From: JANQMX01 sp965247175
GTDB lineage: Bacteria > Pseudomonadota > Alphaproteobacteria > Kiloniellales > DSM-21159
Reading direction: 5' to 3'
Assembly (NCBI GenBank): GCA_965247175.1
Contig: OZ252006.1
Coordinates: 4,588,001 to 4,652,000 of the forward strand
Length of the DNA stretch: 64,000 nucleotides
Below are positions 26,963-35,987 of the stretch, piece by piece (the stretch's first letter is position 1; every line of letters begins with the position of its first letter). The translations under genes and the position numbers were made by a program. The notes below the pieces were generated by a model. The model had not been told where the DNA came from. It saw nothing but the letters and a program-made list of their open reading frames with translations, and ran no database searches.

Positions 26963-28372
26963 GTGGAGACGATGGGCCAAGGCCAAACAGGATTAAGCGA
27001 TCGCCGGGGTGTTCCGGTGTCCTATCGCAATCAAGACGCCATCGACGGCTTGGACGAAGCGCAAGAGGACAGCCTTGCCTTCCGTGGCGACCCTGTGGGC
27101 AGCATCGACCGGGTGCTGGAGGCACATCCGGGTTTCGTCATGGCGCATCTCTTCAAGGGCGCCATGCTGACACAGGCCATGGAGACCCGCATCTATAGCG
27201 AAATGGTCGCCGCCCTTGAGGCCGCGGAAGCACTGAGCAGTGAGGCGAACGACCGTGAGAAGGGCCACATGGCGGCGCTGCGCTGCTGGGTGGAAGGCGA
27301 TTTCTTCGGCGCGGTGCAGAAGTGGGAGGCGGTGCTGGTGCAGCATCCCTTCGACCTCCTGGCACTTCAGCTGGTGCACCTGACAGACGTGCTGCTCGGC
27401 GACGTCGTGGGGCAGCGGGACTCGGTCGCCCGCGTCTTCCCGCTGTGGGACGAGTCCGTCCCCGGCTACGAGTACGTGCTTGGGTTCTACTCCTTCGGCC
27501 TGGAGGAAACGCGCGACTTCGCCGATGCCGAAGAGCACGGTCGCCGGGCGCTGGCCATCCGCCCCGGCCACCCCTATGCCATCCACGCCGTCGCCCACGT
27601 GTTGGAAATGCAGGGGCGCCAAGCCGGTGGCATCTGGTTTCTCAATAGCCGCAAGGACGATTGGGCTTACGGCAATTTCCGCAATCACCTCTGGTGGCAC
27701 CTTTCGCTCTTCCATCTGGACCTCAAGCAGATCGACCAGGTGCTGGCGATCTACGACCAGGAGCTGCGGGGCAGCGGCACCTCAGGCGACAAATACGAGG
27801 AGTTGGACTCGGCGGCGTTGCTCTGGCGCCTCAAGCTGCTGGATGTCGATGTCGGCGAGCGTTGGGATGAGTTGGCCAAGAAGTGGGAGCCGAGCGCTAC
27901 CGACACCCTCTACGCCTTCAACGACGTGCACGCCATGATGAGCTTCGTGGCGGCCAATCGGAAGGACGCCGCCGAGGCGCTGCTGACCGCCAACGAGCGC
28001 TACTGTGACCACGCCTCCGACGCCAACGTCGCCATGAGCCGCGAGATTGGCATCCCGTTCTGCCGCGCGTTGCAGGATTTCCAGGACGGTCGCTACGGTG
28101 CCTGCGTTGAGGGCTTGCTGCCTGTGCGCTACCGCACGCATCGCCTTGGCGGCAGCTTCGCCCAGCGCGACGTGATTGCCTGGACCCTGGTGGAGGCGGC
28201 CCTGCGCGCCCGACAGTTCGAGCTCGCCTTGGCGCTTGCGCATGAGCGTTGCGGCGTGAAGCCCTCCAGCCCCCAGAACTGGACCCTGGTCGCCCGCGCC
28301 CACAAGGGCCTCGGCAACCGCAGCCACGCCGAACGCGCCCAGGCAAGGGCCACATCGCTGTTGGCCGCTTAA
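26963..28372 (+). CDS. TTC38-like tetratricopeptide repeat protein
   Basis: The protein of about 470 residues resembles the TTC38 family, which occurs in animals and many bacteria. Shared stretches include RDSVARVFPLWDESVPGYEY, FYSFGLEETRDFADAEEHG, HAVAHVLEMQGR and NHLWWHLSLFHLD. Degenerate TPR helices run through most of the length, with no signal peptide or TM helix. Function is unknown in all members I know of; the family is widespread in alphaproteobacteria. The start is GTG 26963 or ATG 26972; the latter has GGAG only 3 bases away, so the GTG is kept with low certainty. Confidence 0.82.
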   Translation: METMGQGQTGLSDRRGVPVSYRNQDAIDGLDEAQEDSLAFRGDPVGSIDRVLEAHPGFVMAHLFKGAMLTQAMETRIYSEMVAALEAAEALSSEANDREKGHMAALRCWVEGDFFGAVQKWEAVLVQHPFDLLALQLVHLTDVLLGDVVGQRDSVARVFPLWDESVPGYEYVLGFYSFGLEETRDFADAEEHGRRALAIRPGHPYAIHAVAHVLEMQGRQAGGIWFLNSRKDDWAYGNFRNHLWWHLSLFHLDLKQIDQVLAIYDQELRGSGTSGDKYEELDSAALLWRLKLLDVDVGERWDELAKKWEPSATDTLYAFNDVHAMMSFVAANRKDAAEALLTANERYCDHASDANVAMSREIGIPFCRALQDFQDGRYGACVEGLLPVRYRTHRLGGSFAQRDVIAWTLVEAALRARQFELALALAHERCGVKPSSPQNWTLVARAHKGLGNRSHAERAQARATSLLAA

Positions 28373-28481
28373 GCGCTTTGGCCGAGACTAGACGGGGCAG
28401 CTTCCACCAAGCCATCAAATGTCATTGGCCTACATAATGTAAGTTCTTGTTTTGTTCTCTCTGATGCTGCATTGTCGTCTG

Positions 28482-29267
28482 ATGATGCAGCTTCAGCTTG
28501 CGCTCGATGATCGCCCGGCGTTGCTGGCCGAGGTTCATCGTCGGCTGCTGCGGCGCTTTGGGCCTCAGGGGCCTTACCTCCGCCTTGACCCGGTCAGCCA
28601 GCTGGTGCTCGGACTGTTGGGTGGGCGAACATCCGGTGATGTCTCCCAGGCGGCTTTCGAGGGTCTGCTACTGGGCTTCGCCAGCTGGGCTGCGGTGCGG
28701 GATGCGCCGCTCGCCAAGATCAGGCCAATCGTCGCGGCCGTGACCTTCGCGGAGGCGAAGGCACCCAGGCTGAAGCGAGCGCTGGCAGCGATCACCGCGC
28801 ATGATGGCTGGCCCCGTCTCGACCATCTTGAATGCCGTACGGTGATGGAAAGCCTCCTTTGTCTGGAACAGCTGCCCGGCGTCGGCCGCAAGGTTGCGGC
28901 GGCAACACTCAACTTCAGCACGCTGGCAAAAGCAGCGCTGGTTATCGACACGCATCACCTTCGGGTGCTGTGCCGCCTCGGGTTCGTGGGTTGGCGCGCC
29001 GATCTGCGCCAAACCTACGACACGGTGATGCCGCTTCTCCCCTCGTCGTGGGACGCGGCAGCGATCGGTCAGCACCACCACCTTTTCAAGCGTCTGGGTC
29101 AAGATCTCTGCCGCCACGCTGCACCGCTCTGCGACCGTTGTCCGCTCATTGAGCTTTGCCCGACGGGTCGGCTTCGCACTGCTGCTGGTGGTTCCCAAAG
29201 CACGGCAGGGTGTGTAATGGAGGAGGGTGGTCGAACCCGACCTGGACGGCGATCCCCAAGTCTCTAG
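28482..29267 (+). CDS. Endonuclease III-family DNA glycosylase/AP lyase
   Basis: This 261-residue HhH-GPD protein has the hairpin LPGVGRK (131-137, with catalytic lysine K137), the catalytic aspartate D156 in VIDTHHLRV, and a C-terminal 4Fe-4S ligand set C210-x6-C217-x2-C220-x5-C226. These support a bifunctional glycosylase/lyase for oxidised pyrimidines. The usual LSxQTxD loop is replaced by LGGRTSGD, so it is a divergent paralogue rather than the housekeeping Nth. ATG 28482 or 28485 is preferred over the ORF start at 28452; neither has a strong ribosome site. It lies 13 bp upstream of the DnaJ-like gene. Confidence 0.85.
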   Translation: MMQLQLALDDRPALLAEVHRRLLRRFGPQGPYLRLDPVSQLVLGLLGGRTSGDVSQAAFEGLLLGFASWAAVRDAPLAKIRPIVAAVTFAEAKAPRLKRALAAITAHDGWPRLDHLECRTVMESLLCLEQLPGVGRKVAAATLNFSTLAKAALVIDTHHLRVLCRLGFVGWRADLRQTYDTVMPLLPSSWDAAAIGQHHHLFKRLGQDLCRHAAPLCDRCPLIELCPTGRLRTAAGGSQSTAGCVMEEGGRTRPGRRSPSL

Positions 29268-29280
29268 GAGCACAAGGACA

Positions 29281-30225
29281 GTGGCTGACGATCCCTACGC
29301 GGTGCTGGGCGTGGACAAGAGCGCCAGTGACGCCGAGATCAGCAAGGTCTATCGCACGCTCGCCAAGGAGCTGCATCCGGATCTCAAGCCCGGCGACAAA
29401 GAGGCCGAGGAACGCTTCAAGGAGGTCTCGGCCGCGTATAACCTGCTGAAGGATCCGGAGCAGCGGGCGCGCTACGACAGCGGCGAGATCGATGCCAGCG
29501 GAATGGAACGGCCGGAGCATGAGTTCTATCGCCGCTACGCCGATGCGGATGGCACGGGTCGCTATACGAGCAGCGCCAGCTACGAGGACTTTGACGACGT
29601 TTCCGATCTCTTCGCTGACCTGTTCCGCGCCCGCGAAGGCCGAGCCGGCTATGGCAGCTATGGCATGGGGGAGGGCTTTCAGGCCCGTGGCCCCGACACA
29701 CGCTATCATCTCGAGGTCGAGTTCCTTGATGCGGCAAACGGTGCCAAGCGTCGCATCACCATGCCCGACGGCAAGGACCTCGACCTCAGCATTCCGGCGG
29801 GCACCCGCGACGGGGGCGTGCTACGTCTGAAGGGCAAGGGCATGCCGGGCATCGGCGGCGGCCCGGCGGGCGACGCCTTGGTCGAGATCTCGGTGAAGCC
29901 GCATCCGCTGTTCAAGCGCGAGGGCGACGACATCGTTGTCGAACTGCCCGTGAGCCTCGACGAGGCCGTGCTGGGAGGCAAGCTCGAGGTGCCGACCATC
30001 GGCGGGCGGGTCAAGATGACGCTGCCCAAGGGCGCATCGAGCGGCAAGATAATGCGGCTGAAAGGGCGCGGCGTGAAGGCAAAGGGACGGACACCCGGGG
30101 ACCAGCGGGTCGTCATTAAGATCGTGCTGCCGGAGACAATCGATCCGGAGCTTGAGGGCTTCCTTGAAGGCTGGCGCGAGAGTCATCACTACGACCCGCG
30201 GGACGAGCTCACGAGGGCAGCATGA
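29281..30225 (+). CDS. cbpA: CbpA-type DnaJ co-chaperone
   Basis: The 314-residue class II J-protein has an N-terminal J-domain with the HPD motif (KELHPDLK, residues about 32-39) that stimulates DnaK. A Gly-rich linker follows, then two beta-barrel client-binding domains (LDLSIPAGTRDGGVLRLKG, VSLDEAVLGGKLEVPTIGG). It lacks the zinc finger of DnaJ, as CbpA does. The start is GTG 29281, with AAGGA 5 bases upstream and DDPYAVLGV immediately after. It overlaps cbpM by 4 bp, giving the usual cbpAM operon, in which CbpM restrains CbpA. Confidence 0.93.
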   Translation: MADDPYAVLGVDKSASDAEISKVYRTLAKELHPDLKPGDKEAEERFKEVSAAYNLLKDPEQRARYDSGEIDASGMERPEHEFYRRYADADGTGRYTSSASYEDFDDVSDLFADLFRAREGRAGYGSYGMGEGFQARGPDTRYHLEVEFLDAANGAKRRITMPDGKDLDLSIPAGTRDGGVLRLKGKGMPGIGGGPAGDALVEISVKPHPLFKREGDDIVVELPVSLDEAVLGGKLEVPTIGGRVKMTLPKGASSGKIMRLKGRGVKAKGRTPGDQRVVIKIVLPETIDPELEGFLEGWRESHHYDPRDELTRAA

Positions 30226-30554
30226 GGCATAATGAAAAAGAGGTCGTGGCCAGGGTCGAGGCGGTCACCCTTAGGCGTCTTCGGCTGTGGGTGCGTCGGG
30301 GCTGGGTCGCGCCAGTGGCCGGCGATAGTGGCCCGCATTTCGATGAGCTCGATGTGGCCCGCGTTCGTCTGCTCTGCGAGCTTAAGGACGAGATGAAGGT
30401 GAATGACGAGGCGATGCCGGTGGTGCTGTCGCTGCTCGATCAGCTCTACGGACTGCGCCGTGAGATGAAGGCTCTGGCTCAGGCGATCGATGGGCAGCCT
30501 GAAGGCGTGCGTCGCAAGGTTCGCGATGCCTATCGTCGATTGAACGAAAGCTGA
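30222..30554 (+). CDS. cbpM: CbpM-like chaperone modulator
   Basis: This 110-residue protein has a MerR-like winged-helix start (VEAVTLRRLRLWVRRGWVAP) and a C-terminal helical arm (VLSLLDQLYGLRREMKALAQ). CbpM binds the J-domain of CbpA and blocks its DnaK interaction. The ATG overlaps the cbpA stop. It is followed after 40 bp by the convergent tRNA-Asn gene. Confidence 0.85.
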   Translation: MRHNEKEVVARVEAVTLRRLRLWVRRGWVAPVAGDSGPHFDELDVARVRLLCELKDEMKVNDEAMPVVLSLLDQLYGLRREMKALAQAIDGQPEGVRRKVRDAYRRLNES

Positions 30555-30594
30555 GCCAACAAACGTCGGATTTCGGAATGGGCGCCGGTGACGC

Positions 30595-30669
30595 TGGCTC
30601 CGGGGGAGGGATTCGAACCCCCGACCGGGCGGTTAACAGCCGCCTGCTCTACCGCTGAGCTACCCCGGA
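30595..30669 (-). tRNA. tRNA-Asn (GTT)
   Basis: A full cloverleaf is readable on the minus strand. The acceptor stem TCCGGGG/CCCCGGA has a G discriminator. The D-loop region AGCTCAGCGGTAGAGC, anticodon loop CTGTTAACC (anticodon GTT) and T-arm GGGGGTTCGAATCCC are all present. The CCA end is genomically encoded (30595-30597). Confidence 0.97.
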
Positions 30670-30759
30670 TCATGCAGGTGAGTGCGGGCATATAGCAAAG
30701 CCCATCGGCCCATGAAAGCCCTCAGTCACTACGCCAAGCGGGATTTTTTGTCGTCGGCC

Positions 30760-30978
30760 TCAGCTAACCTGCAGTACGGCACGCAGCAAGCACTGCGCTA
30801 CGCTCAAGTAATCTGAGTTGGGGAGATGAAAAAACCGCAAAAACTCCGCGGTGGTGAGGTTTCCGTCCAGCCAGTGGCGCAGGAACATGGCGCTGACCGG
30901 ATGGAGATCGACCGGCAGGCAGGATTGAATATGGTTCGGAAAGCCAGCCTGCAGGGCGTCTTCCAGGGCTCTATCCAT
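30760..30978 (-). CDS. Hypothetical 72-residue protein
   Basis: A short open frame starting MDRALEDALQ and ending RAVLQVS has a reasonable composition and a hydrophobic core (PVSAMFLRHWLDGNLTTAEF). I do not recognise the family. No clear ribosome site precedes ATG 30978; the frame is open upstream to 31077 in a less protein-like region. It lies between tRNA-Asn and the diguanylate cyclase on the same strand as the latter. Confidence 0.4.
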   Translation of the reverse strand: MDRALEDALQAGFPNHIQSCLPVDLHPVSAMFLRHWLDGNLTTAEFLRFFHLPNSDYLSVAQCLLRAVLQVS

Positions 30979-31131
30979 GGTTAAGCATAGCTTGGATTGC
31001 CGAGGCACACCAATCACAAGAGCTTTGCGGGTATTCCAGCGACATGCGGCCAAGCAAGCGGCCTGACAACACCTCAAGGGGCGCCTTCCGGCGAGCCACT
31101 GACTCTCAACAACTGCGGTCTTTGGCTTTTT

Positions 31132-32184
31132 CTATTGCTGTTGGGTGCTGCAGACGCAGTTTCTGCCGGCGCGCTTTGCGTCGTAGAGCGCTGCATCGGC
31201 GCGCCGAATCACATCCGCGACCTGGTCGCCGTTGCGGTGCTCCGTTGCGCCGAAGGACATCGTTACCGGGTCAAAGTAGGTGCCGGTGCGCCGATTGCAG
31301 AGCCGTCGACTGGCGAGCGAGGCGCGCAGCCGCTCGGCAACCTCCAGGGCGCCGGCCAGGTCGTTGCCGAAAATCAGGACGGCGAACTCTTCACCGCCGT
31401 AGCGCCCAACGAAGTCGTCCTCCTTGAGCTGATGCCGCAAGATCTTGGCGACGATCCCCAGGACTTTGTCGCCCATGACGTGACCGAGCGTATCGTTCAC
31501 CTTCTTGAAGTGGTCCACGTCAGCCATGATCAGGCAAAAGCTCGTCCCATTCTCGGCATCGGCGATCGCCTGTACTATGCGGTTGTCGAACGCGGCGCGG
31601 TTCGGAATGCCAGTTAGGCCATCGGTCCAGGCCTCTTCTCGGCTGCGGCGTAGATTCTCTTTTATCTCAGCTACTTCGTGGGACGTTGCCGCGATCCTCT
31701 CTGAGAGCTGTACGTTGTCTCTCGACATCTGCTGTAGCTGATCGAAGAGGCCCTGCACGGAGTTTTCCGGCACGGCGCCAGTCTCGTCGTCGGCTAGGCC
31801 GCTGTGCAGCGCATGGAGGTTCGTTGCATGCCGCTCGGAGGAACGGCTTGCATCCGCCATGTATCCCAGGAAGCCCTTTGCTGCAGCCTCCATCTTCTCG
31901 ACCGTTGTATCGAGGCCTTTGGCGCCGATAGTCTGGGCGATATGCCGATTGTAGAGATCGGACAGGACGTCTCGTGACAGCGGCTCTCCACTCTGGACCA
32001 GGCCGTCGATCTCATCGACCAGCCGCTGATCTGCTTGCTGGTGGTAGCGGAACCAGAGAGCAAAGTTCTTCGGCCGAGGTGCAATTTTAAGGTGTTTTAG
32101 CGTCTGCAGCGTCTCATGAGCCAAGCGGCGGTCGCATTCCTTAAACTGACCGGCTTCGGTCTTCCAGTTTGAGCTTAGCGCCAT
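31132..32184 (-). CDS. Diguanylate cyclase (GGDEF domain)
   Basis: The 350-residue protein has an N-terminal helical region (about 1-180), with a coiled-coil stretch before the catalytic domain, and a C-terminal GGDEF domain. The active-site loop is RYGGEEF (GGEEF at 263-267), with DVDHFKKVND upstream as the metal/GTP-binding segment, so it should make cyclic di-GMP. The inhibitory I-site RxxD is changed to KEDD, so product inhibition may be weak. There is no TM helix or signal peptide, so it is cytoplasmic. ATG 32184 gives the plausible N-terminus; an upstream TTG at 32241 is less likely. Confidence 0.9.
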   Translation of the reverse strand: MALSSNWKTEAGQFKECDRRLAHETLQTLKHLKIAPRPKNFALWFRYHQQADQRLVDEIDGLVQSGEPLSRDVLSDLYNRHIAQTIGAKGLDTTVEKMEAAAKGFLGYMADASRSSERHATNLHALHSGLADDETGAVPENSVQGLFDQLQQMSRDNVQLSERIAATSHEVAEIKENLRRSREEAWTDGLTGIPNRAAFDNRIVQAIADAENGTSFCLIMADVDHFKKVNDTLGHVMGDKVLGIVAKILRHQLKEDDFVGRYGGEEFAVLIFGNDLAGALEVAERLRASLASRRLCNRRTGTYFDPVTMSFGATEHRNGDQVADVIRRADAALYDAKRAGRNCVCSTQQQ

Positions 32185-32504
32185 TCTGCAGGCAGTTAAT
32201 GGTGAGAGCGTTCGTGGACTATGGGGGGCGTGCTTTGACAATTAATGAAAGAAAGTGCGGATTAGACTCGGTTACGATGAAGACCACTCGAAGGCGCCAA
32301 AAGGGCTGGAGATCCAAGCAATACTGTTGCTTCTTCGTGGCTCCGGTGAAGGCTCGCCTCCGTGCGCGTTCGCAATAACATATTGCCCGCGCGGCAAGTC
32401 CATTCTGTTGTCGGCTCATGTCACCAAGGACAAGAAGGGTCGGGGAGTTCCTAAAGACCTTGACGCCCCGGTCGGGCGGTCTTTATCTGACCGTTCTCCC
32501 CCTA

Positions 32505-32578
32505 GGCCCGGTGGCAGAGTGGCTATGCAGAGGACTGCAAATCCTTGTACGTCGGTTCGATTCCGGCCCGGGCCTCCA
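32505..32578 (+). tRNA. tRNA-Cys (GCA)
   Basis: The acceptor stem GGCCCGG/CCGGGCC has the U73 discriminator typical of tRNA-Cys and an encoded CCA (32576-32578). The anticodon loop is ACTGCAAAT (anticodon GCA) and the T-arm contains GGTTCGATTCC. It is transcribed away from the diguanylate cyclase. Confidence 0.96.
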
Positions 32579-33237
32579 AACGACAGTTGACCGGCCAACG
32601 GTTTCCGGCGGCTCACAGCCCAGTCTGGCGATGCTTATCCGGAACGTCGATCGACACCCGCCTGCAGCCAAAACGAACACAGTCTTCACGCCATAGCGAC
32701 AGCGATTGAGGTTGCGTTCGCGAACGTGTCCGGGGCCAAGAGTCGGTCGCCTGCGGCTGTCCGCTGAAGACTCGACACGGGCCCAGGCGCGACATCTTTC
32801 ACGCCATGGAACAAGGGGTTGAAACGGACGGGGCAGGCGGAGCGCCGGGCTAGCCGTTCGTTAGAGCTCTAGAGAAAAGAACCGACGCTCGTAGCCCGCT
32901 AAGTCCTCCGGCCCACTCCACTCCTCGCACGCTTTCGATTGCCCAACGCTCGCTCTTCGTCTCGGTCCCGGGAATGGATTGCGGCTGCCGATACCCAGGC
33001 GATTGCCTTTTTCCGGTCTGCGCCGGGCCAGAAAGCTCTTGTTTCGAGGCCGCAGAGCCCTGGGAAACCAATCAGTTAACGGGTTTCTCCTGAACGCTTG
33101 CCGTTTGGCTCACGCGTGGCTGACGCGCCATACGCACGATGGTGACTGAAACAAGGCAGTGATTGCCCGACGCCGGAAGGCCAACCACCGAAGCTTCGCG
33201 GTGGGAGCGGGCAACACAAGCAAAAGGGAAAGCGGGA
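32579..33237. other. Intergenic region, no gene seen
   Basis: About 660 bases lie between tRNA-Cys and the heme peroxidase gene. Only short frames without ribosome sites or recognisable products are present. It may hold the tRNA terminator and the peroxidase promoter, but no clear elements stand out. Confidence 0.45.
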
Positions 33238-35043
33238 ATGTTGTTTCAACTGGGACACGGGCATCGTGTGGTGGCGCACTCAAATCAAGAGGCGCGTCTC
33301 GACGGCACGACGCTCGCCGCCGTCTGCGGCGGCAACGGCCGTTCCAGGGTTGGAACAGCAAAGCCAGAGTTCGGCGCCTTCGGTTACTACTTCCGCGATG
33401 CGCCCGAGGCGTTTCCAGGCCCGGATGCCACCAAAGCTCTGGATGTGCTTGGCGATGCCATGGCTGAACCGCCGGAAGCATCGCGGCCGGACTCCCGTAT
33501 TCCAGTTATCTTCACCTATCTCGGTCAATTCATCGATCACGACATCAGCGCCGGGACGGACCGCGACGCTGGCTTGTCGATGATCGACGGCGACGATATC
33601 GCGCCTGCGCCTCGCGAGTTGGTGATGCGTGACCGTCTCAACTTGCGCGCCGGTGCGCTTCGGCTCGATAGCCTCTACGGCGACTGCCCGGACCAAGATC
33701 CCTTCAGCCGCAAACTTGCATCTCTTCTGCGTGACCCGGATGCGCGGGCAAAGATGTGGTTGGGTCGTTTGGTCGATGCGGGCCGTGGCCGGGTGCCGCT
33801 ACCGGAGGACGGGGACGGTGATCTGCTGCGTCTCGGCCGCCTGCTGGAAGAGCCGAACCAGCAGCTCGACGAGGCTGAGATTCGAGCGCTGCCCGAGCCC
33901 CTTCGGCAAGATTTCGTCAATCAGGACGGCAGCCTCCGCGTTCAACGCGCGATGATCGGAGATGCGCGCAACGACAAGAATTTGTTCCTGGCGCAGCTGC
34001 ACCTTGCTTTCCTGCGATTTCATAACCGATTGGTCGATGCAGCGAACAGCGTCGGTGGACCGGTCCGAGAAGGCGACGACGCTGTCTACAATTGGGCCCG
34101 TCAGCTTGTGCGCTGGCACTACCAATGGCTCGTGCTCAATGCCTACCTGCCGAAGGTCTGCGATCCGTCAGTGGTTTCGGAGGTGCTGGCTCAGGGTGCA
34201 CCGCTCTATTCGAAGTTCTGCCGCGATCAGATGGCGAAGGTGGCGCACTCGCTGCCGCCAGGCCAGATGCCGCTGCCGCTCGAGTTCTCTGCAGCAGCGT
34301 TCCGCTTTGGTCACTCGATGGTGCGTGCGTCCTATGACTGGAACCGCTATTTCGGCCGGCCGGCCAACGGCGAGGGCTTGCGCGATACCCGCGCAGACCT
34401 GGAGCAACTCTTCGCTTACACCGGCAACGGTGAGCGGCCGATGCCCGCGGCCGAGGGCGGCTCGCATAGCGGCTTGCCCGGCCATTGGGCACCTGAATGG
34501 GAACGGCTGGTCGATGTCCACGTTGTGCTGCGCGACCGTGCTGCGCGGCGCATAGACACCCTGCTGGCACCGCCGCTTACCGACATGCCCAACGCGCCGG
34601 CCGATGCCGGTGGACTGTTCCGTCGATTGGCCAGGCGCAACTTGCGCCGTGGCTACCGCCTCAATGTGCCCAGCGCACAGGATTGTATTGCGGGGATCTA
34701 TGCCCGCACCGGCGCAGCGATCGAGCCCCTGAGTGCCGACGAACTGACCTCCGGCCCAACTGGAGAAGCGGTGCGCGAGGGCGGCTTTGTGACGCGAACG
34801 CCGCTCTGGTTCTACGTCCTGAAAGAAGCGGAGATCCGCGCCGATGGCCAACATCTCGGCCCACTCGGCAGCCGGCTGGTGGCCGAAACCCTGGCCGGTC
34901 TCGTGATCAACGACAAGACCGCCTATTGGAACCAGATCGGCTCAGACGCAGGACGATGGCATCCGCGAGACGCGATGACGTCCAGCGAACGCATTGTCGA
35001 CAGCATGCCCGCGCTGCTCCGCGCTGCGTGCGTCCTGAGATAG
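33238..35043 (+). CDS. Animal-type heme peroxidase
   Basis: This 601-residue protein belongs to the peroxidase-cyclooxygenase superfamily. The distal heme site is FTYLGQFIDHDIS (histidine plus the Asp used for heme linkage in the animal enzymes). The segment DARNDKNLFLAQLHLAFLRF followed by HNRLVD is the substrate/heme helix, and AFRFGHSMVR carries the proximal histidine. No signal peptide or TM anchor is visible, unlike most secreted animal homologues. ATG 33238 is the likely start, with a purine-rich AGGGAAAGCGGGA leader; an ORF extension to 33163 is not supported. It is a single-gene unit. Bacterial members probably oxidise halides or phenolics; the substrate here is unknown. Confidence 0.9.
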   Translation: MLFQLGHGHRVVAHSNQEARLDGTTLAAVCGGNGRSRVGTAKPEFGAFGYYFRDAPEAFPGPDATKALDVLGDAMAEPPEASRPDSRIPVIFTYLGQFIDHDISAGTDRDAGLSMIDGDDIAPAPRELVMRDRLNLRAGALRLDSLYGDCPDQDPFSRKLASLLRDPDARAKMWLGRLVDAGRGRVPLPEDGDGDLLRLGRLLEEPNQQLDEAEIRALPEPLRQDFVNQDGSLRVQRAMIGDARNDKNLFLAQLHLAFLRFHNRLVDAANSVGGPVREGDDAVYNWARQLVRWHYQWLVLNAYLPKVCDPSVVSEVLAQGAPLYSKFCRDQMAKVAHSLPPGQMPLPLEFSAAAFRFGHSMVRASYDWNRYFGRPANGEGLRDTRADLEQLFAYTGNGERPMPAAEGGSHSGLPGHWAPEWERLVDVHVVLRDRAARRIDTLLAPPLTDMPNAPADAGGLFRRLARRNLRRGYRLNVPSAQDCIAGIYARTGAAIEPLSADELTSGPTGEAVREGGFVTRTPLWFYVLKEAEIRADGQHLGPLGSRLVAETLAGLVINDKTAYWNQIGSDAGRWHPRDAMTSSERIVDSMPALLRAACVLR

Positions 35044-35526
35044 GAGATCGTCTCGCGAGAGACGAGGGGAACACCTCATGGCTACCGCCTTTCACGTTCT
35101 GGCACACCACTGGAAACTGCTGCACAGCCGTGTGTTGGCTCGGCCGTTGCGGCACGCGGCATCCGCGCGTTTGGGGATTGCGCGGGACGGGACTGCGCAG
35201 GGGTGGGGCCGTGCCAGAGGGGCCTGCAGGCGAGGCGCTTGTGCGCCGGGGGACTATGCGCAGGACACTTGCGCATGGGGGCGTCAAGCCGCCTCGCCGC
35301 AGCCTCGCGCCCGACGTACCTGGATAAGGCGAAGTCGCTGCGGGCCAGCCGTTCGAAACTCAGTTTACACAGGTGCCTCCCTGAAACTGGCTGCGTGCGT
35401 GCCGGAGGTATCCTCCAGCGCCACCGGCACGGCGCAGCCGCTTTTTTTCAGGAGTGCCCGTTCGCAGTCACCAGCCTTCGGGAAGGGCTGGCTCGGGACT
35501 GCTCAGAAGAATCGGAGGAGGGGGTG
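35044..35526. other. Intergenic region, no gene seen
   Basis: These 480 bases are GC-rich. Open frames in several registers run through them, but none has both a ribosome site and a protein-like sequence. The in-frame extension of the following membrane-protein gene across this stretch looks spurious. Confidence 0.4.
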
Positions 35527-35883
35527 ATGGATACTGTCTATTGGACCACGCTTGTCCTGCTCGGTGGTTACCTTGGCAGCCTTGGTCAAAGCCTGCGCAT
35601 CCTGCTCGAGCTGATCGAGGCGAAGACCTGTCGTCTTAAATCGCACGGAACCTTGGGGAAGGTCCGGGATGGCCGCGCCCTACTGCGCGGCCTGGTGATC
35701 GGCTTCGCCGCCGGCGCGCTGGGCATGCTGCTCGCTCTTGGGGAGAGCGGCGGCACCGATGCGCCGAGCTGGGACACAGCGGCCCTACTGTTGCCGGTCC
35801 TGATCGGTGCTTTCGCGACCGACGTAGCCGCCGCTCTTAGGCGGCTGCGACTGGGTCAGCGGTCTAGGCTCGGTGCGGCTTAG
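35527..35883 (+). CDS. Small membrane protein of unknown family
   Basis: The 118-residue product has three hydrophobic segments: YWTTLVLLGGYLGSLGQSL near the N-terminus, LVIGFAAGALGMLLAL in the middle and ALLLPVLIGAFATDVAAAL near the C-terminus. It is probably an inner-membrane protein. GGAGGAGGGGG directly precedes ATG 35527, which decides against the longer ORF beginning at 35203. It is convergent with the SLATT gene 104 bp away. I do not recognise the family; being beside a 2TM effector-like gene, it may belong to the same island. Confidence 0.6.
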   Translation: MDTVYWTTLVLLGGYLGSLGQSLRILLELIEAKTCRLKSHGTLGKVRDGRALLRGLVIGFAAGALGMLLALGESGGTDAPSWDTAALLLPVLIGAFATDVAAALRRLRLGQRSRLGAA

Positions 35884-35987
35884 CGCGAGCCGTGCCGGTT
35901 GGTGGGTCTAAGACTATGCGGCGACAGCGGGCAAACGGGCGAATGGACGATGGGGACGCCCGTCTCAGAGCCTCTCGGGTACAACGC

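Noticed and set aside
35203..35526. Upstream extension of the small membrane protein
   Set aside because: Extension is Arg/Cys-rich and unlike a membrane-protein N-terminus; a strong ribosome site marks ATG 35527.
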